This document shows, in pieces, positions 1 through 11,100 of a DNA stretch of 64,000 nt. The stretch is taken from positions 184,944,195 through 185,008,194 of the forward strand of contig NC_081553.1 in the NCBI RefSeq assembly GCF_963082655.1. Reading direction: 5' to 3'. Positions within the stretch are counted from its first letter, which is position 1. Every line of letters starts with the position of its first letter. A program made the position numbers and the translations under genes. The notes below the pieces were generated by a model, which was not told where the DNA came from, ran no database searches, and saw only the letters and a program-made list of their open reading frames with translations. This DNA is from Stomoxys calcitrans (lineage: Eukaryota; Arthropoda; Insecta; Diptera; Muscidae).

Positions 1-296
1 TTATATGGCAGCTATATCAAAACATGGACCGATATGGCCCATTTACAATACCAACCGACCTACACTAATAAGAAGTATTTGTGCAAAATTTCAAGCTTCG
101 GCTAGCTTTACTCCTTCGGAAGTTAGCGTGCTTTCGACAGACGGATAGACGGACGGACATGGCTAGATCGACATAAAATGTCGCGACGATCAAGAATATA
201 TATACTTTATGGGGTCTCAGGCGAATATTTCGAGTAGTTACAAACAGAATGACGAAATTAGTATACCCCCCATCTTATAGTGGGGGGTGTAAAAAC
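1..296 (-). repeat. mini-me/DINE-1-like repeat, end fragment
   Basis: This is the reverse complement of the first 300 or so bases of the copy at 1,098-2,610. It runs from the 153-bp-type sequence through the GACG/GACA microsatellite (about 140-165) and the conserved core ending in a TA-rich tract (about 195-210) to the terminal stretch rich in CCCCC (about 265-290). The order TA tract, core of about 33 bp, (GTCY)n is what is known for dipteran mini-me elements, later linked to DINE-1/Helitron-like repeats. The copy is cut by the window edge. Confidence 0.8.
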
Positions 297-1097
297 ATTT
301 TTTTTCACACAAAAAAATGTTGGGTGACACTTCGTATCAGCTACCCTGTGCACATAAACTTTCGTTTAACCAATTTCACAAACAATAAAATGACTGTTGA
401 GGTAGGATGAACCAAACGTGTAACAGTATATCCTTGAAATTTCAATAGAAAGTGTTTTCATGGAATCGATGTAGATGAGAACTTTTTAAAATAGCCAAGG
501 ATTTCTTTGAACTTCTACATTCTTCTTAATTTCATATTTTCTCGCATTTTCTTTCTTGTAAAATATTCTGCGAAATGGTTAAATTTTAAATTTAGAAACA
601 AAGGCGTCTCTATTGTCAGAGAGTTTAAAGTTGGCGATCTATTTCTTCGCAAATGTTAAATTTACATATTTGGTACCATCGGGCGTATGATGAACATATT
701 AACAATTCCAACAATTATACGTACCCTGGGCCCATACTTGAATGTTGATTTTATACAAGAACGACGCACAGCGGAAGATATTCGAAAAGAAGAACTAGTA
801 AAAAATACGTCATATGAGAACGCATAGAGTTAACTCTTTGAAATTTCAAATGGATGGTACTGAGGTGTTATCGAAATCATGTACAAAACTTCAAGACTCT
901 AGGTGGTACGAGCACCTCTTGTCAGGGCCTTAAAATTGGGCCCACCTCAGCATTTCGAAAAATTCTTCGAGCTGCTAAATCTTAATGTGTGGCCCAATTT
1001 CAAACATTTTTGGTGGATAGTGCCCAAAAATCCATACAAAAAAGTTGGCTTGGGATAAACGATATGTGCACTGGTTTTGAGGATATTCGACTTATAA
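297..1097. other. no gene seen; spacer between inverted repeat copies
   Basis: AT-rich sequence with no convincing reading frame, RNA gene or repeat homology to the rest of the window. It separates two mini-me-like ends that face away from each other (1-296 minus, 1,098 onward plus). Confidence 0.5.
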
Positions 1098-2610
1098 TTT
1101 TTATACCATCCACCATGGGGGATGGGGGTATACTAATTTCGTCATTCTGTTTGTAACTACTCGAAATATTTGTCTGAGACCCCATAAAGTATATATATAT
1201 TCTTGATCGTCGCGACGTTTAATGTCAATCTAGTCATGTCCGTCCGTCTGTATGTCCGTCCGTCTGTCCGTCCGTCCGTCTGTCTGCCGAAAGCACGCTA
1301 ACTTTCGAAGGAGTAAAGCTAGCCGCTTGAAATTTTGCACAAATACTTCTTATTAGTGTAGGTCGGTTGGTATTGTAAATGGGCCATATCGGTCCATGTT
1401 TTGATATAGCTGCCATATAAACCGATCTTGGGTCTTGATTTCTTGAGCCACTAGAGGGCGCAATTCTTATCCGATTGGAATGAAATTTTGCACGACGTGT
1501 TTTGTTATGATATCCAACAATTGTGCCTTGTATGATTCAAATCGGACTATAACCTGATATAGCTGTCATATAAACCGATCTGGGATCTTGACTTCTTGAG
1601 CCTCTAGAGGGCGCAATTCTTATCCGATTGGAATGAAATTTTGCACGACGTGTTTTGTTATGATATCCAACAACTGTGCCCAGTATGGTTCAAATCGGTC
1701 CATAACCTGATATAGCTGTCATATAAACCGATCTCGGGTCTTGATTTCTTCAGCCTCTAGAGGGCGCAATTCCTATCCGATTGGAATGAAATTTTGCACA
1801 ACGTGTTTTGTTATGATATCCAACAATTGTGCCTAGTATGATTCAAATCGGTTCATAACCTGATATAGCTGTCATAAAAACCGATCTTGGGTCTTGACTT
1901 CTTGAGCCTCTAGAGGGCGCAATTCTTATCCGATTGGAATGAAATTTTGCACGACGTGTTTTTTTATGATATCCAACAACTGTGCTTAGTATGGTTTAAA
2001 TCGTTCCATAACCTGATATAGTTGTCATATAAACCGATCTTGGGTCTTGACTTCTTCAGTCTCTAGAGGGCGCAATTCTTATCCGATTTGGCTGAACTTT
2101 TGCATGACATATTTTTTCTTACTTTCAGCAACTGTATCAAATAAGTTTCAAATCGAATCATAACCCGATATAGCTGCCATATAAACAGATCTGGGATCTT
2201 GACTTCTTGAGCCTCTAGAGGTCGCAATTATTATCCGATTCGCCTGAAATTTTGTATGACGGATCCTCTCTTGCCCATCAACATTCGTGTTTATTATGGT
2301 CCGAATCGGTCTATAGCCCGATACAGCTCCCATATAAATCGATCTCTCTATTTTACTTCTTGAGCCTCCAAGGGGCCCAATTCTTATTCGAATTGGTTGA
2401 CATTTTACACAGGTCTCCAACATATAATTTAATTGTGGTCCAAACCGGACCATATCTTGATATCGCTCTAATAGCAGAGCAAATTTTTTCTTATGTCCTT
2501 TTTTTTGCCTAAGAAGAGATGCCGGGAAAAGAACTCGACAAATGTGATCCTTGGTGGAGGGTATATATAAGATTCGGCCCGGCCGATCTTAGCACGCTTT
2601 TACTTGTTAT
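1098..2610 (+). repeat. mini-me/DINE-1-like element with 153-bp tandem units
   Basis: This is a near-complete copy. It opens with a TATACC..TCCACC motif, then the (TA)n tract near 1,190, the conserved core, and a GTCC/GTCT microsatellite at about 1,239-1,285. About seven tandem units of roughly 153 bp follow; the GATATAGCT..CATATAAACCGATC motif recurs near 1,395, 1,555, 1,709, 1,862, 2,015, 2,168 and 2,322. It closes with GGTGGAGGGTATA, the short palindrome-like TTCGGCCCGGCCGA and an ACTTGTT end. No protein is encoded; short reading frames here are repeat artefacts. Confidence 0.8.
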
Positions 2611-2989
2611 ATATTGAAATGTAGGCCGAGGTTGGCTTCGTATTTGACGATTTAAGAAGGCATTTGTGGTTTGTGGTGACACAATTTACAATGACCAAAA
2701 TGCAGAATGCGTCAATAGTCAACGATTCAGCAAAAAACTTATACAGTTTAGAAGTTAAGAAATAAAAAAGAAGTGGACGTTTGGAATTTTTTGTTCAAAC
2801 CAAAAAAAAAAAAAAAACTAATAACATTGATTAGTCTTTATTGGAAAAGTTGCTTTAATACCTTGACTTCTTGATGTCATACCGTAGTTGTGTTTTAAGT
2901 GAAATTGGAACCAGATACCTCAATTTATATGGGTGCAATAAGTACTTAAAAATAGACAAATAACGAATTGGGAAATCCCTCCAGTTCTC
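2611..2989. other. no gene seen
   Basis: Unassigned AT-rich sequence with an A17-type homopolymer near 2,801-2,817. It may include a retrotransposon tail, but no family can be named. Confidence 0.4.
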
Positions 2990-4340
2990 TAAAGGCAAGG
3001 CCGATATCCGATATTAGGGCTTATGTTTGTTTACTCCTGGATTAGTTTAGCTTTAAGTGGCAGCCTGCCATTACACTCACGTAGACGTTTTCGTCTATTG
3101 TGATGCCTTTTACTTCCTACCGTTGAATCATCCAGTTCGCTTTAAAAAGCCCAACAACTTGCGAATGTTTACATCCCCTAAATCAAACAGTTTCTCAAAG
3201 AAATGAGAACCAAAAGTGGAACTCATTCTAACTGCTAGTGCGGGACACACACACAGAAGGTGTTCTATAGTCTCTTCTTCTTTGATGTCCTCACAGTTTT
3301 TTTTTTCAAAAGTCGTTGCTGGTAACCTTCAGTCTGGCAGCATGTTTTCCGATTAGACAGTGACCTGTCATGAAGGACACAATGACTGAGACGTCTGTTC
3401 TTGTCAATGACAGCAAAGCGGTAGACCTCTTCAAGTCTATATTAGGCTCCCTCTTTGTGACCATCTATCATTCGTTGCCCTTCCGGCCTGATACTGAAAA
3501 CTTAGCTTACATGTCGCTAGAGACGTACCCACAGATTTCCGTTACCTTGGAATGTGTAAAGCAGTTCCTAGTCTCGCAAGCTCGTCCGCTTTAGAATTCC
3601 CTGGGATATCTCTGTGGCCCGGCACCCAGAACAGGTGAATTTTGAATTGTTCAGCCATCTCGTTGAGAGATCTTCGACAGTCGAGGGCGGTTTTTGTGTT
3701 CAGAAATACGTTCTTCAGGGATTTAATGGCCGCTTGGCTGTCTGTGAAGGATTTTTATGCCAATCGTTGTTATGACATTATATCTTAGCCATTCCAGCAC
3801 ATTCTTAATTGCAAGGATCTCCGCTTGATACACACTGCAGTGGTCGTGTAACCTTTTCGATATGACCAGTTCTAGTTTTTCAGAGTACACCTTAAAGCCG
3901 TGTCAAAGTCTATGTAACTTCTATTACCAGGGATATCGTAGTTCAAATCGGTTCTATCAGGAATAGTTCTACTGTACTTTTCATCAAAAAGGGGCTCAGG
4001 TAGAGTGTAATCCACACTGCCTTATTGGAACCACATGTTCCGGAACATTGGATATTGTATCAAGGATAACACAGTTTCCGTAATCGCAACATAACCAAAA
4101 AAAGCTTTCTTAGTCTCACAACAGTGGTCGCAGCAATGTGCCTTGCCACAATGTCCAGAGCCATTGGGTGTAGCATTAAATTCAGTGCATCAAATAATGT
4201 CGTCCTCAGTGCGGCTGTGATGCATAGACAAGCCATCCTTTGCATCCGGTTGACTATTGAACAGTAGGTGGACTTTTGAAGCATCGTCCACTAGACCACA
4301 ATACCATATAGCATTATAGGTCTGACAATTGCAGTTTATA
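2990..4340 (-). pseudogene. non-LTR retrotransposon remnant: RT thumb and RNase H, minus strand
   Basis: Read on the minus strand, about 4,284-4,060 encodes the post-RT region typical of RNase H-bearing non-LTR elements (NRMQRMACLCITAALRTT). About 3,770-3,560 then encodes an RNase H domain with FTDSQAAIKSL, WVPGHRDIPGN and KADELARLG. The same family reappears at 27,820-28,560 in plus orientation. Stops and frameshifts break it throughout, and no start is meaningful. The clade is probably I/LOA/R1-like because the RNase H lies after the RT; the exact clade is uncertain. Confidence 0.75.
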
Positions 4341-5125
4341 CCCAATGAGTCAAATTCAGCAGCGTACAGAGAAGGCTCACAGATGTTGGGCACTATGTAG
4401 ACGGGCCGTATGCTCGAAATGGGGCCTGAATTCGAGAATAGTCCACTGGCTCTACAGGAGCGTGATTAGACCAATACTCACGCCTCAGTAGTACGCCTCA
4501 GTAGTTTGGTGGATTGCTATGGGGAAAAAGTGCAACATAAGGACCATACAACAGGTTCAGAGAACATATTGTCTTGGCATAAGCGGAGCGATAATGTCTA
4601 CTCCCCTGGGGCACTGGAGACTATTCTAGATATCCGACAATATTCAGAGGCATTAGAAGTAGCATTAAATTCAGTGCATCAGATAATGTCGTCCTCAGTG
4701 CGGCTGTGATGCATAGACAAGCCATCCTTTGCATCCGGTTGACTATTGAACAGTAGGTGGACTTTTGAAGCATCGTCCACTAGACCACAATACCATATAG
4801 TATTATAGGTCTGACAATTGCAGTTTATACCCAATGAGTCAAATTCAGCAGCGTACTGAGAAGGCTCACAGATGTTGGGCACTATGTAGACGGGCCGTTA
4901 GCTCGAAATGGGGCCTGAATCCAAGAATAGTCCCCTGGCTCTACAGGAGCGTGATTAGACCAATACTTACCTACGCCTCAGTAGATTGGTGGACTGCCAT
5001 GGAGAAAAAGTGCAACATAAGGACCATACAACAGGTTCAGAGAACATATTGTCTTGGCATAGGCGGAGCGATGAGATCCACGCCCTCTAGGGCACTGGAG
5101 ACTATTCTATATATCCGACCCATTG
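4171..5125. repeat. 489-bp direct tandem duplication spanning a head-to-head retroelement junction
   Basis: The block beginning TAGCATTAAATTC at 4,171 recurs at 4,660, an offset of 489 bp, and remains collinear to about 4,640 and 5,125 with a few differences and small indels. Each copy contains the same junction (near 4,345 and 4,834) between a minus-oriented and a plus-oriented piece of a non-LTR element, so the junction formed before the duplication. Confidence 0.85.
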
Positions 5126-5439
5126 ACATGAAGATTAAATGTGAGGCAGCCACTGCGGCTATGAGACTAAAGGCGATGGGAGAATGGACTGAGGATGGGA
5201 GCAGCTCATACCATCGCCTTATAATCGAGGCGTCGATAGGAAACCCGGAAGGAAGGGAAGAGGTTTCCGATCAGATATCTGAGATGCAACTTGAGGTCGA
5301 GTGCGAGGCACTGCTGCCAGTGGCACAGTTTTGGACTGACGGAACCCTAGTATTGCCGTCTAGAAGATCATGTTACATGGATCAAAGCTAGGGGAAAGAG
5401 TGGGCATGGGAGTCTACATTGAGAACCCAGAACTGAGAT

Positions 5440-5745
5440 CTGTTTTAGACTACCTGACTATAATAAGGTCCTGCAGGCAGAAATCCGGCCGATCACAAAA
5501 TGCGTGAGGTGGTGTGGTACTAACCCGAGGACGTCGAGTGTGAACATCTTTACGGACAGTAAAATAGCCGTAAGGACAACAACAACCTTACCGTCCTGGT
5601 TGTTGTTGCCCTTACGGTTATTTTACTGTCCGTAAAGATATTCACACTCGACGTCCTCGCGTTAGTACCACACCACCTCACGCATTCCGTGACCGCCCGG
5701 ATCTCTGCCTGCAGGACCGTATTATGGTCAGGTAGTCTAAACAGT
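5440..5745. repeat. long inverted repeat (hairpin) inside RNase H
   Basis: The left arm, about 5,440-5,588, is the sense RNase H sequence. The right arm, about 5,598-5,745, is its reverse complement with a few mismatches. The loop is about 10 bases. The match runs from the TTTAGACTACCTGA region through CCTGCAGGCAG and GAGGACGTCGAGTGTGAA to the central CAACAACAACC. The hairpin stem is therefore close to 150 bp. Confidence 0.85.
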
Positions 5746-5814
5746 CAGAAAAATCCTCATCGTTTTGGGTGCCAGGCCATAACGGAGTAAGGGGGAATGA
5801 AAGGGCAGACACTC

Positions 5815-6035
5815 GAGGACGTCGAGTGTGAACATCTTTACGGACAGTAAAATAGCCGTAAGGGCAACAACAACCTTACCGTCCTGGTTGTTGTTGCCCT
5901 TACGGTTATTTTACTGTCCGTAAAGAAGTTCACTCTCGACGTCCTCGCGTTAGTACCACACCACCTCACGCATTCCGTGATTGCCCGGATCTCTGCCTGC
6001 AGGACCGTATTATGGTCAGGTAGTCTAAACAGTCA
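5815..6035. repeat. second, partial copy of the same hairpin
   Basis: The palindrome core at 5,527-5,659 recurs at about 5,816-5,945 (AGGACGTCGAGTG... to ...ACGTCCTCG) with few changes, followed again by the antisense RNase H flank to about 6,035. The spacing between copies is about 285-290 bp, so this is a direct duplication of the inverted unit. Confidence 0.8.
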
Positions 6036-6511
6036 GGCAAAATCCGCAACGTTTTGGCTGCCTGGTCATAACGGAGTAAGGGGAAATGAAAGGGCAGACG
6101 ATTTGCCGATGAAGACCAGGGAACTGCCGTCAATAAACTTGGTTAATCCGAGGCCTTTCGGGTCGACGCAGTCCGATTTAAGCGAGTGGGCCACAAACGT
6201 GGGCATGTAACCCTGTGGTACAGCGAAACAGTCGGTAGAACGGGGTGATCCGAATCGTGAAAGAACGAGGCTATTACCGAAAAGAAATCGGAAGGAGGTC
6301 AGTACAGCTTTTGGTATCAAAGCTCACTTATGCAAAATCGGTGCGGCAAGTAATGGCATGTGTATGGCATGTGGGGAAGATGATGAGACGTTGGAGCATT
6401 TCATTGCCCTGCTTTTGCGGCTAACAGACACCGGTTCTTAGGGGGGGACACGATACCAGACATGAACCAACTTAGGTTTCTTCTCTCATATCAATTGGTG
6501 CAGTCCGCTCA

Positions 6512-6838
6512 TGGAGGCCACCGTAGCGCAGTGGTTACCATGTCCGCCTATGACTCTGAACACCTGGGTTCGAATCCTGGCGAGACCATCAGAAAAAAAA
6601 AATAAAAATTCAGCGGTGATTTTCCCCTCCCTATGCTGGCAACATTTGTGAGGTACTATGCCATGTAAAACTTCTCCCCAAAGAGATGTCGCACTGCGGC
6701 ACGCCGTTCGGACTCGGCTATAAAAAGGAGGACCCTTATCATTAAGCTTTAACTTGAATCGGACTGCACTCATTTATATGTAAGTAGTTTGTTCCTGTTC
6801 CTTAGTGGAATGTTTATGGGAAAAATTTGCATTTGCAT
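6512..6838 (+). mobile_element. tRNA-derived SINE, full-length type
   Basis: The head is tRNA-like, with an internal RNA polymerase III box A (TAGCGCAGTGG, 6,524-6,534) and box B (GGTTCGAATCC, 6,567-6,577) spaced as in tRNA genes. An A-run follows (6,591-6,605), then a family-specific body (GCGGTGATTTTCCCCTCC, later ACGCCGTTCGGACTCGGCTATAAAAAGGAGG) and a 3' tail with GGAATGTTTATGGG. The same body occurs at 6,841, 9,088, 15,114 and 24,700. Non-coding and copied by a LINE partner; the partner is unknown. Confidence 0.85.
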
Positions 6839-6840
6839 TT

Positions 6841-7060
6841 ACAGTCCGCTCAAAGTTTTAAGCTCAATCAAAGGGGACCTCCTTTTTATGCCGTTTCCAA
6901 AGGGGGTCCGCATAGCAAACCCACTTGGTAGAGATTTTAACAAGGCAGGATATCTTGGAAATATAGCCCGGGACTTGAACCCAGGCGTTCGGCGTCATAG
7001 GCGGACATGCATACCTCTGCTACAAGGAGGCCTCCACATCGCAATGGCAATAAATTTCCA
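6841..7060 (-). mobile_element. tRNA-derived SINE, inverted against its neighbour
   Basis: The reverse complement of the same SINE family. The 3' body lies at about 6,841-6,895. The tRNA-like head is at about 6,965-7,050, with box B read on the minus strand as GGTTCAAGTCC (near 6,980) and a box A-like TAGCAGAGG near 7,020. It abuts the 3' end of the plus SINE, giving a tail-to-tail pair. The middle of the body is missing or altered. Confidence 0.7.
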
Positions 7061-7084
7061 AGTGAGTCTGGTTGGAGATCCATC

Positions 7085-7520
7085 TTCGTTTTAATACCAT
7101 CAGCAAGTATGCTCTTTGTTCAGCCTTGTTGATAGTGTGCTTTCGACAGACGGACGGATATAGCCATAGACATCAAGCCAAGAATATCCAAAATGTATGG
7201 ACTTTAGGCAGTATTTCAAGGAACTATTGGGTTGCCCAAAAAGTAATTGCGGATTTTTTAAAAGAAAGTAAATGCATTTTTAATAAAACTTGGAATGAAC
7301 TTTAATCAAATATACTTTTTTTACACTTTTTTTGTAAAGCAAGCTAAAAGTAACAGCTGATAACTGAAAGAAAAAAGAATGCAATTACAGAGTCACAAGC
7401 TGTGAAAAAATTTGTCAACGCCGACTATATGAAAAATCCGCAATTACTTTTTGGGCAACCCATACAAACATTATGACGAAATCTATATACCCCCATCCAG
7501 GTTTGTTGGGGGGTCTAATA
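7085..7520 (-). repeat. degraded mini-me-like fragment interrupted by a MITE
   Basis: Minus-strand mini-me features surround the MITE: the GACAGACGGACGG microsatellite (about 7,146) and a core-like AAGCCAAGAATAT on the left, and the terminal ACGAAATCTATATACCCCC on the right. The 5' part is lost. Confidence 0.6.
7227..7462. mobile_element. mariner-type MITE, copy 1
   Basis: About 236 bp with terminal inverted repeats beginning TGGGTTGCCCAAAAAGTAAT and continuing into TGCGGATTTTT, flanked by TA. There is no coding capacity. The termini resemble those of mellifera-subfamily mariner elements as I recall them. The interior (GTCACAAGCTGTGAAAAAAT, AGCTGATAACTG) is shared with the copies at 10,224 and 18,078. 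Confidence 0.85.
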
Positions 7521-9087
7521 ACCTTTTTGCCCCTAATAGTGTTATTCAGCCTATACACAACTTCCGGATGGAAGTACTCTCTTGAATTATGTGATTAATG
7601 CCGTTTGGGATTATTTCAATTGAAAGAGTATGTTGGAGTAGCCTTCATTGAGCTTTTCCATGGCTTAATGTGTTTGTTGCGCTATGCCGTTTCGCCTTCC
7701 TCTCCAGTTTTTTTTTTATTGTTTTTAGAACGACCATGTCTTTTTGGCATTGATGTATTGTACATTCATTCATTAACTTTAGCCATTGGTCTGTCTTCTG
7801 GTCTGGGCTACAACCATTACTGCCTTTCAATGGTGGTCAGCAAACACACAAAATGTGTTGACCACTGCAATGCTTTAGTCTTAAGTGGGGAGCATGTGGT
7901 TGTAAGGTTGCCAAGAAGCAAAGGGCCGGAGGGGGGGTTTAATTTGCCTGCGAGGTTATCACTACATTGGCCCATTCGTCCTTTGGTGTGCTTGTTTACC
8001 GGTCAATTCATTACCAATGTTACCACTTAAACTAAGCATTTGCATTTTCAGTTTCCATTTTCATTTGCAGCAAAAGGACAACTGCTTTAATAGGCATTTT
8101 TGGGGAGAAAAGGCTGGCAGGGTAGATGGTAGCTTATAAACTTTGTAATGTAGTTTCATGCTTCTAAGCCAGCACCACCACTACCACCAGGCAGTGTGTA
8201 TACCAGTGATGGGCTCACTTAAACACAGACACATTTTAGACAAGTCCATGCAGTTTCGTTTGCCATAGTGTGTGTATATTTGCCCATCACTGTTTTACAC
8301 TCTCTCTCGTACATGTGAGGCCTATAATTGCTTAGCACTGACCTGGGGCACTTTGAGTGGCTATGGCCAGGCAACAACAAAAAAGGGGTCCAAAGCCTTA
8401 GCACCCTCAATGAGATTTTGTGCGCTCCAAAGTTAAGTTGCTTCGAAAAACCTACCAACCAACACCTTTCACACACACACACACAGCCTTCTCAATGCGA
8501 GAGAACGAACTAAAGCTGAAATTTTCGAAATTTGCCAACAACAAAATGCACAAACATGAAATTAAATTTAATTAAATCGACTATCAATGACAGAATTGAG
8601 GGTTAGTTGTCAAGTGGTCCTTGTTGGTTCGTTTGATAATGAAAATGGCTCGCACAGCAAAAAGCCTCAAAGACTTGGCGGTTAGGGTGAAATTTTCTGA
8701 CTTTGGTCTTGACATGCATGCATGCCTAGACTAGAAATGTTGCATAGTTCATAGTGCCGCTACGCGATGAATGCGTATTTAGACCAATTTACCTTAATTT
8801 GCATATTTTACTTTCAAATGAGCTGATTCAGAGGGATTCCTTCAAAAGTCTAGAGAGTGGAGAGAGTGGACATTTAAAATTTAATGGACCATGTAAATGC
8901 AAATGTGATTAGTTGGGAACAATTAGATTCTTTATTGCTTTCAATTGCCTCTAAATAATGTTAATTTGCATTAATTTTTCTTTGTTTTTGTGTAAATATA
9001 GGAAAATGTTATGGCATAGATGTAAGGAAATCGGTAATGCAGCGTTGAGAAATTTCAAGGTGAATTTAATGTTTGACAATGATAATG
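7521..9087. other. unique stretch, no gene supported
   Basis: No homology to the repeat families in the window. The 141-codon open frame at 7,605-8,030 lacks domain character and its composition (runs of F/L/S) fits chance. A short (AC)n lies at about 8,470-8,485. Possibly host intergenic or intronic DNA. Confidence 0.5.
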
Positions 9088-9235
9088 GAGGCCATTGTAG
9101 CGCAGAGGTAAGGATGAACACCCACGATGCCGAAAGCCTGGGTTTAAATCCTGGCGAGATATCTAGGCAAAATTTGCTGCGGTGGTTTTCCTCTCCTAAC
9201 GATGGCGACTTGTGTGAGGCCATGCATAGAAGCCA
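9088..9235 (+). mobile_element. tRNA-derived SINE, 3'-truncated copy
   Basis: It has the GGAGGCCATTGTAGCGCAG head with box A, a box B-like GGTTTAAATCC near 9,141, then GCGGTGGTTTTCCTCTCC. It stops after the GAGGCCATGCATAGAAG part and runs directly into the neighbouring mini-me-like copy at about 9,241, so most of the 3' body is missing. Confidence 0.75.
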
Positions 9236-9240
9236 CGAAA

Positions 9241-10540
9241 AACAAGTAAAAACATGCTAAGTTCGACCGGGCCGAATTTTATATACCCTCCGCCATGGCT
9301 CGCATTTGTCAAGTTCTTTGAGTGACTTTTTCAATACCCATATATGAGCTACATCAAGTTATTGACCGATATGGGCCGTACTTGTCATGGCTGTTAGAAG
9401 TCATAGAAAAATACCACCTCCAAAATGTCAGGCAAACTGATTAAAAAATTGCGCCCTCTAGTGGCTCAGAGTGTCAAATAGGGGGCTCGGTTTATATAGC
9501 AGCTATATCAGGTGGCACAGTTGTCGGAATTCATTTCTCAGAGCCATGTGCAAAACGAAACAAAGAAGCTCAAGAAGTCTAATCGGGAGATCGGTGTATA
9601 TGATCTGATATAGCAAGTTATCGACTGATTTAGACAATACCTGGCACAGTTGTCGAAAGTCATTCCTTAGCACTATGTGCAAAATTGCAGCCAAATCGAA
9701 TAAGAATTGCGCCCTCTATAAGCTCAAGAAGTCAAGGCCCAAGATCGGTTTATATGGCAGCTATTTCCGGTAATAAACCGATTTGAACCATACTTAGCAA
9801 ATACTTGCGGGAAGTGATACCAAAACAATACCTGCAAAATTTGAGCCAAATCGGATAAAAATTGCGCCCTCTAGAGGCTAAAGAAGTCAAAACCCAAAAT
9901 CGGTTTACATGGCACCTATATCAAAACATGAACCAATTTGGCCCATTTATAATCCCAACCGACCTACACTCATAAAATATAAGGGCTCGAGAAGTCAAAT
10001 CGAGAGATTGGTTTATATGGAAGCTTTTGTATATCCAAATCTGAACCGATATGGTCCATTTGCAATCCTCAACGACCTACATCAATATAAAGTATCTGGT
10101 CAAAATTTCAAGCGGCTAGCCTTACGCGTTCGTCCGCTATCGTGATTTCGATAGACGTACGGACGGTCTCAGAACGTCGAGAGAATCAAGAATATAAATA
10201 TTTTATGGGGTCTTACACAAATATTGGTTGCCCAAAAAGTAATTGCGGATTTTTCATATAGTCGGCGTTGACAAATTTTTTCACAGCTTGTGACTCTGTA
10301 ATTGCATTCTTTCTTCTTTCAGTTATCAGCTGTTACTTTTAGCTTGCTTTAGAAAAAAAGTGTAAAAAAGTATATTTTATTAAAGTTAATTCTAAGTTTT
10401 ATTAAAAATGCATTTACTTTCTTTTAAAAAATCTGCAATTACTTTTTGGGCAACCCAATATTTCGAGGTTTTACGAACGGAATGACTAAATTAGTATACC
10501 CCCATCCCATGGTGGATGGTATAAAAACTGCACAGATTAT
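9241..10540 (-). repeat. mini-me-like element, minus orientation, hosting a MITE
   Basis: It begins ACAAGTAAAAACATGCTAAG with the GACCGGGCCGAA palindrome-like terminus and a TATACCCTCCGCCATGG subterminal motif. It passes through several diverged 153-bp-type units (ATCGGTTTATATGGCAGCTAT) and a short GACGGACGG remnant near 10,160, and ends with TATACCCCCATCCCATGGTGG near 10,495-10,520. The interruption at 10,224-10,458 is a later insertion. Confidence 0.75.
10224..10458. mobile_element. mariner-type MITE, copy 2 (reverse of copy 1)
   Basis: About 235 bp, flanked by TA at 10,222-10,223 and 10,459-10,460. Removing it and one TA restores the host repeat order ACACAAATA|TTTCGAGG, which matches uninterrupted mini-me copies (for example around 1,165 read in reverse). 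Its orientation is opposite to the other two copies. Confidence 0.88.
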
Positions 10541-11100
10541 AAAAGAAGAGACAAAACAAAAAACTCAGAGTTTTGAAAGCCTACATCGAAAAATAACCAA
10601 ACAAGACGGGGTTAGTTCCACCCTTCTGGGCATTTCCTTTCATTTCAGGTGAATAGCGTATTAGGTAATATTACTGACAAGACTGCGGACAATTTTATTG
10701 TAGAACATTTTAACCCCCAACGGACTCTCGAAAAGGGTCTTTGTGGTCCGTATTTAAAAAAAAACGTTGGAAATTTATTTTAAATGAATTTGTGGCTGAT
10801 TAAAATATTCTATAAAAATGTTTGCTATAGGGTGCCATAGGTTTCTGAAGACACTTAAACCCAAAACTTGACCTGAAATCCAGAAATCAGTAAAAATATC
10901 TAAGACATTTTAGGGTTTAAGTATTACTTTTTCTTAGTTGGTGCCGGATTCGCCAACAAAACTTCATTTTTGGAGATTAATGTCAAAGACAAAAATGTTC
11001 CTTACCAAATTTTGATTATAAGTCGCTAGACATCAAAAATGCGCATCAAAAAATAACCGTTATTTTCAAATGTTGTGAGTGACGTATGTTCGAATTTCGC
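10541..11100. other. no gene seen
   Basis: AT-rich sequence without a recognisable gene or shared repeat. It contains short open frames only. Confidence 0.45.

Larger units (their letters stand above)
4345..6500 (+). pseudogene. non-LTR retrotransposon remnant: RT C-terminus plus RNase H
   Basis: The plus frame at 4,834-5,391 encodes the thumb/connection region of an RNase H-bearing non-LTR polyprotein (KAHRCWALCRRAVSSKWGL, YRSVIRPILTYASVDWW, then GGAMRSTPSRALETIL). It continues past a frameshift into RNase H (LQAEIRAITKCVRWC near 5,475 and VNIFTDSKIAVRTTTT near 5,542). The domain is then interrupted by inverted material and resumes near 5,975-6,210 with WLPGHNGVRGNERADDL. A cysteine-rich 3' tail lies near 6,350-6,440. 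The 4.3-4.6 kb part is a duplicated piece. Inactive. Confidence 0.8.

Noticed and set aside
6512..6585. Possible tRNA gene
   Set aside because: Boxes A and B are present, but the head is fused to a repeated SINE body, and the acceptor stem does not close into a clear cloverleaf.
7605..8030. 141-codon plus-strand frame
   Set aside because: No domain, no splice or promoter support, hydrophobic low-complexity start. A chance frame is likelier.
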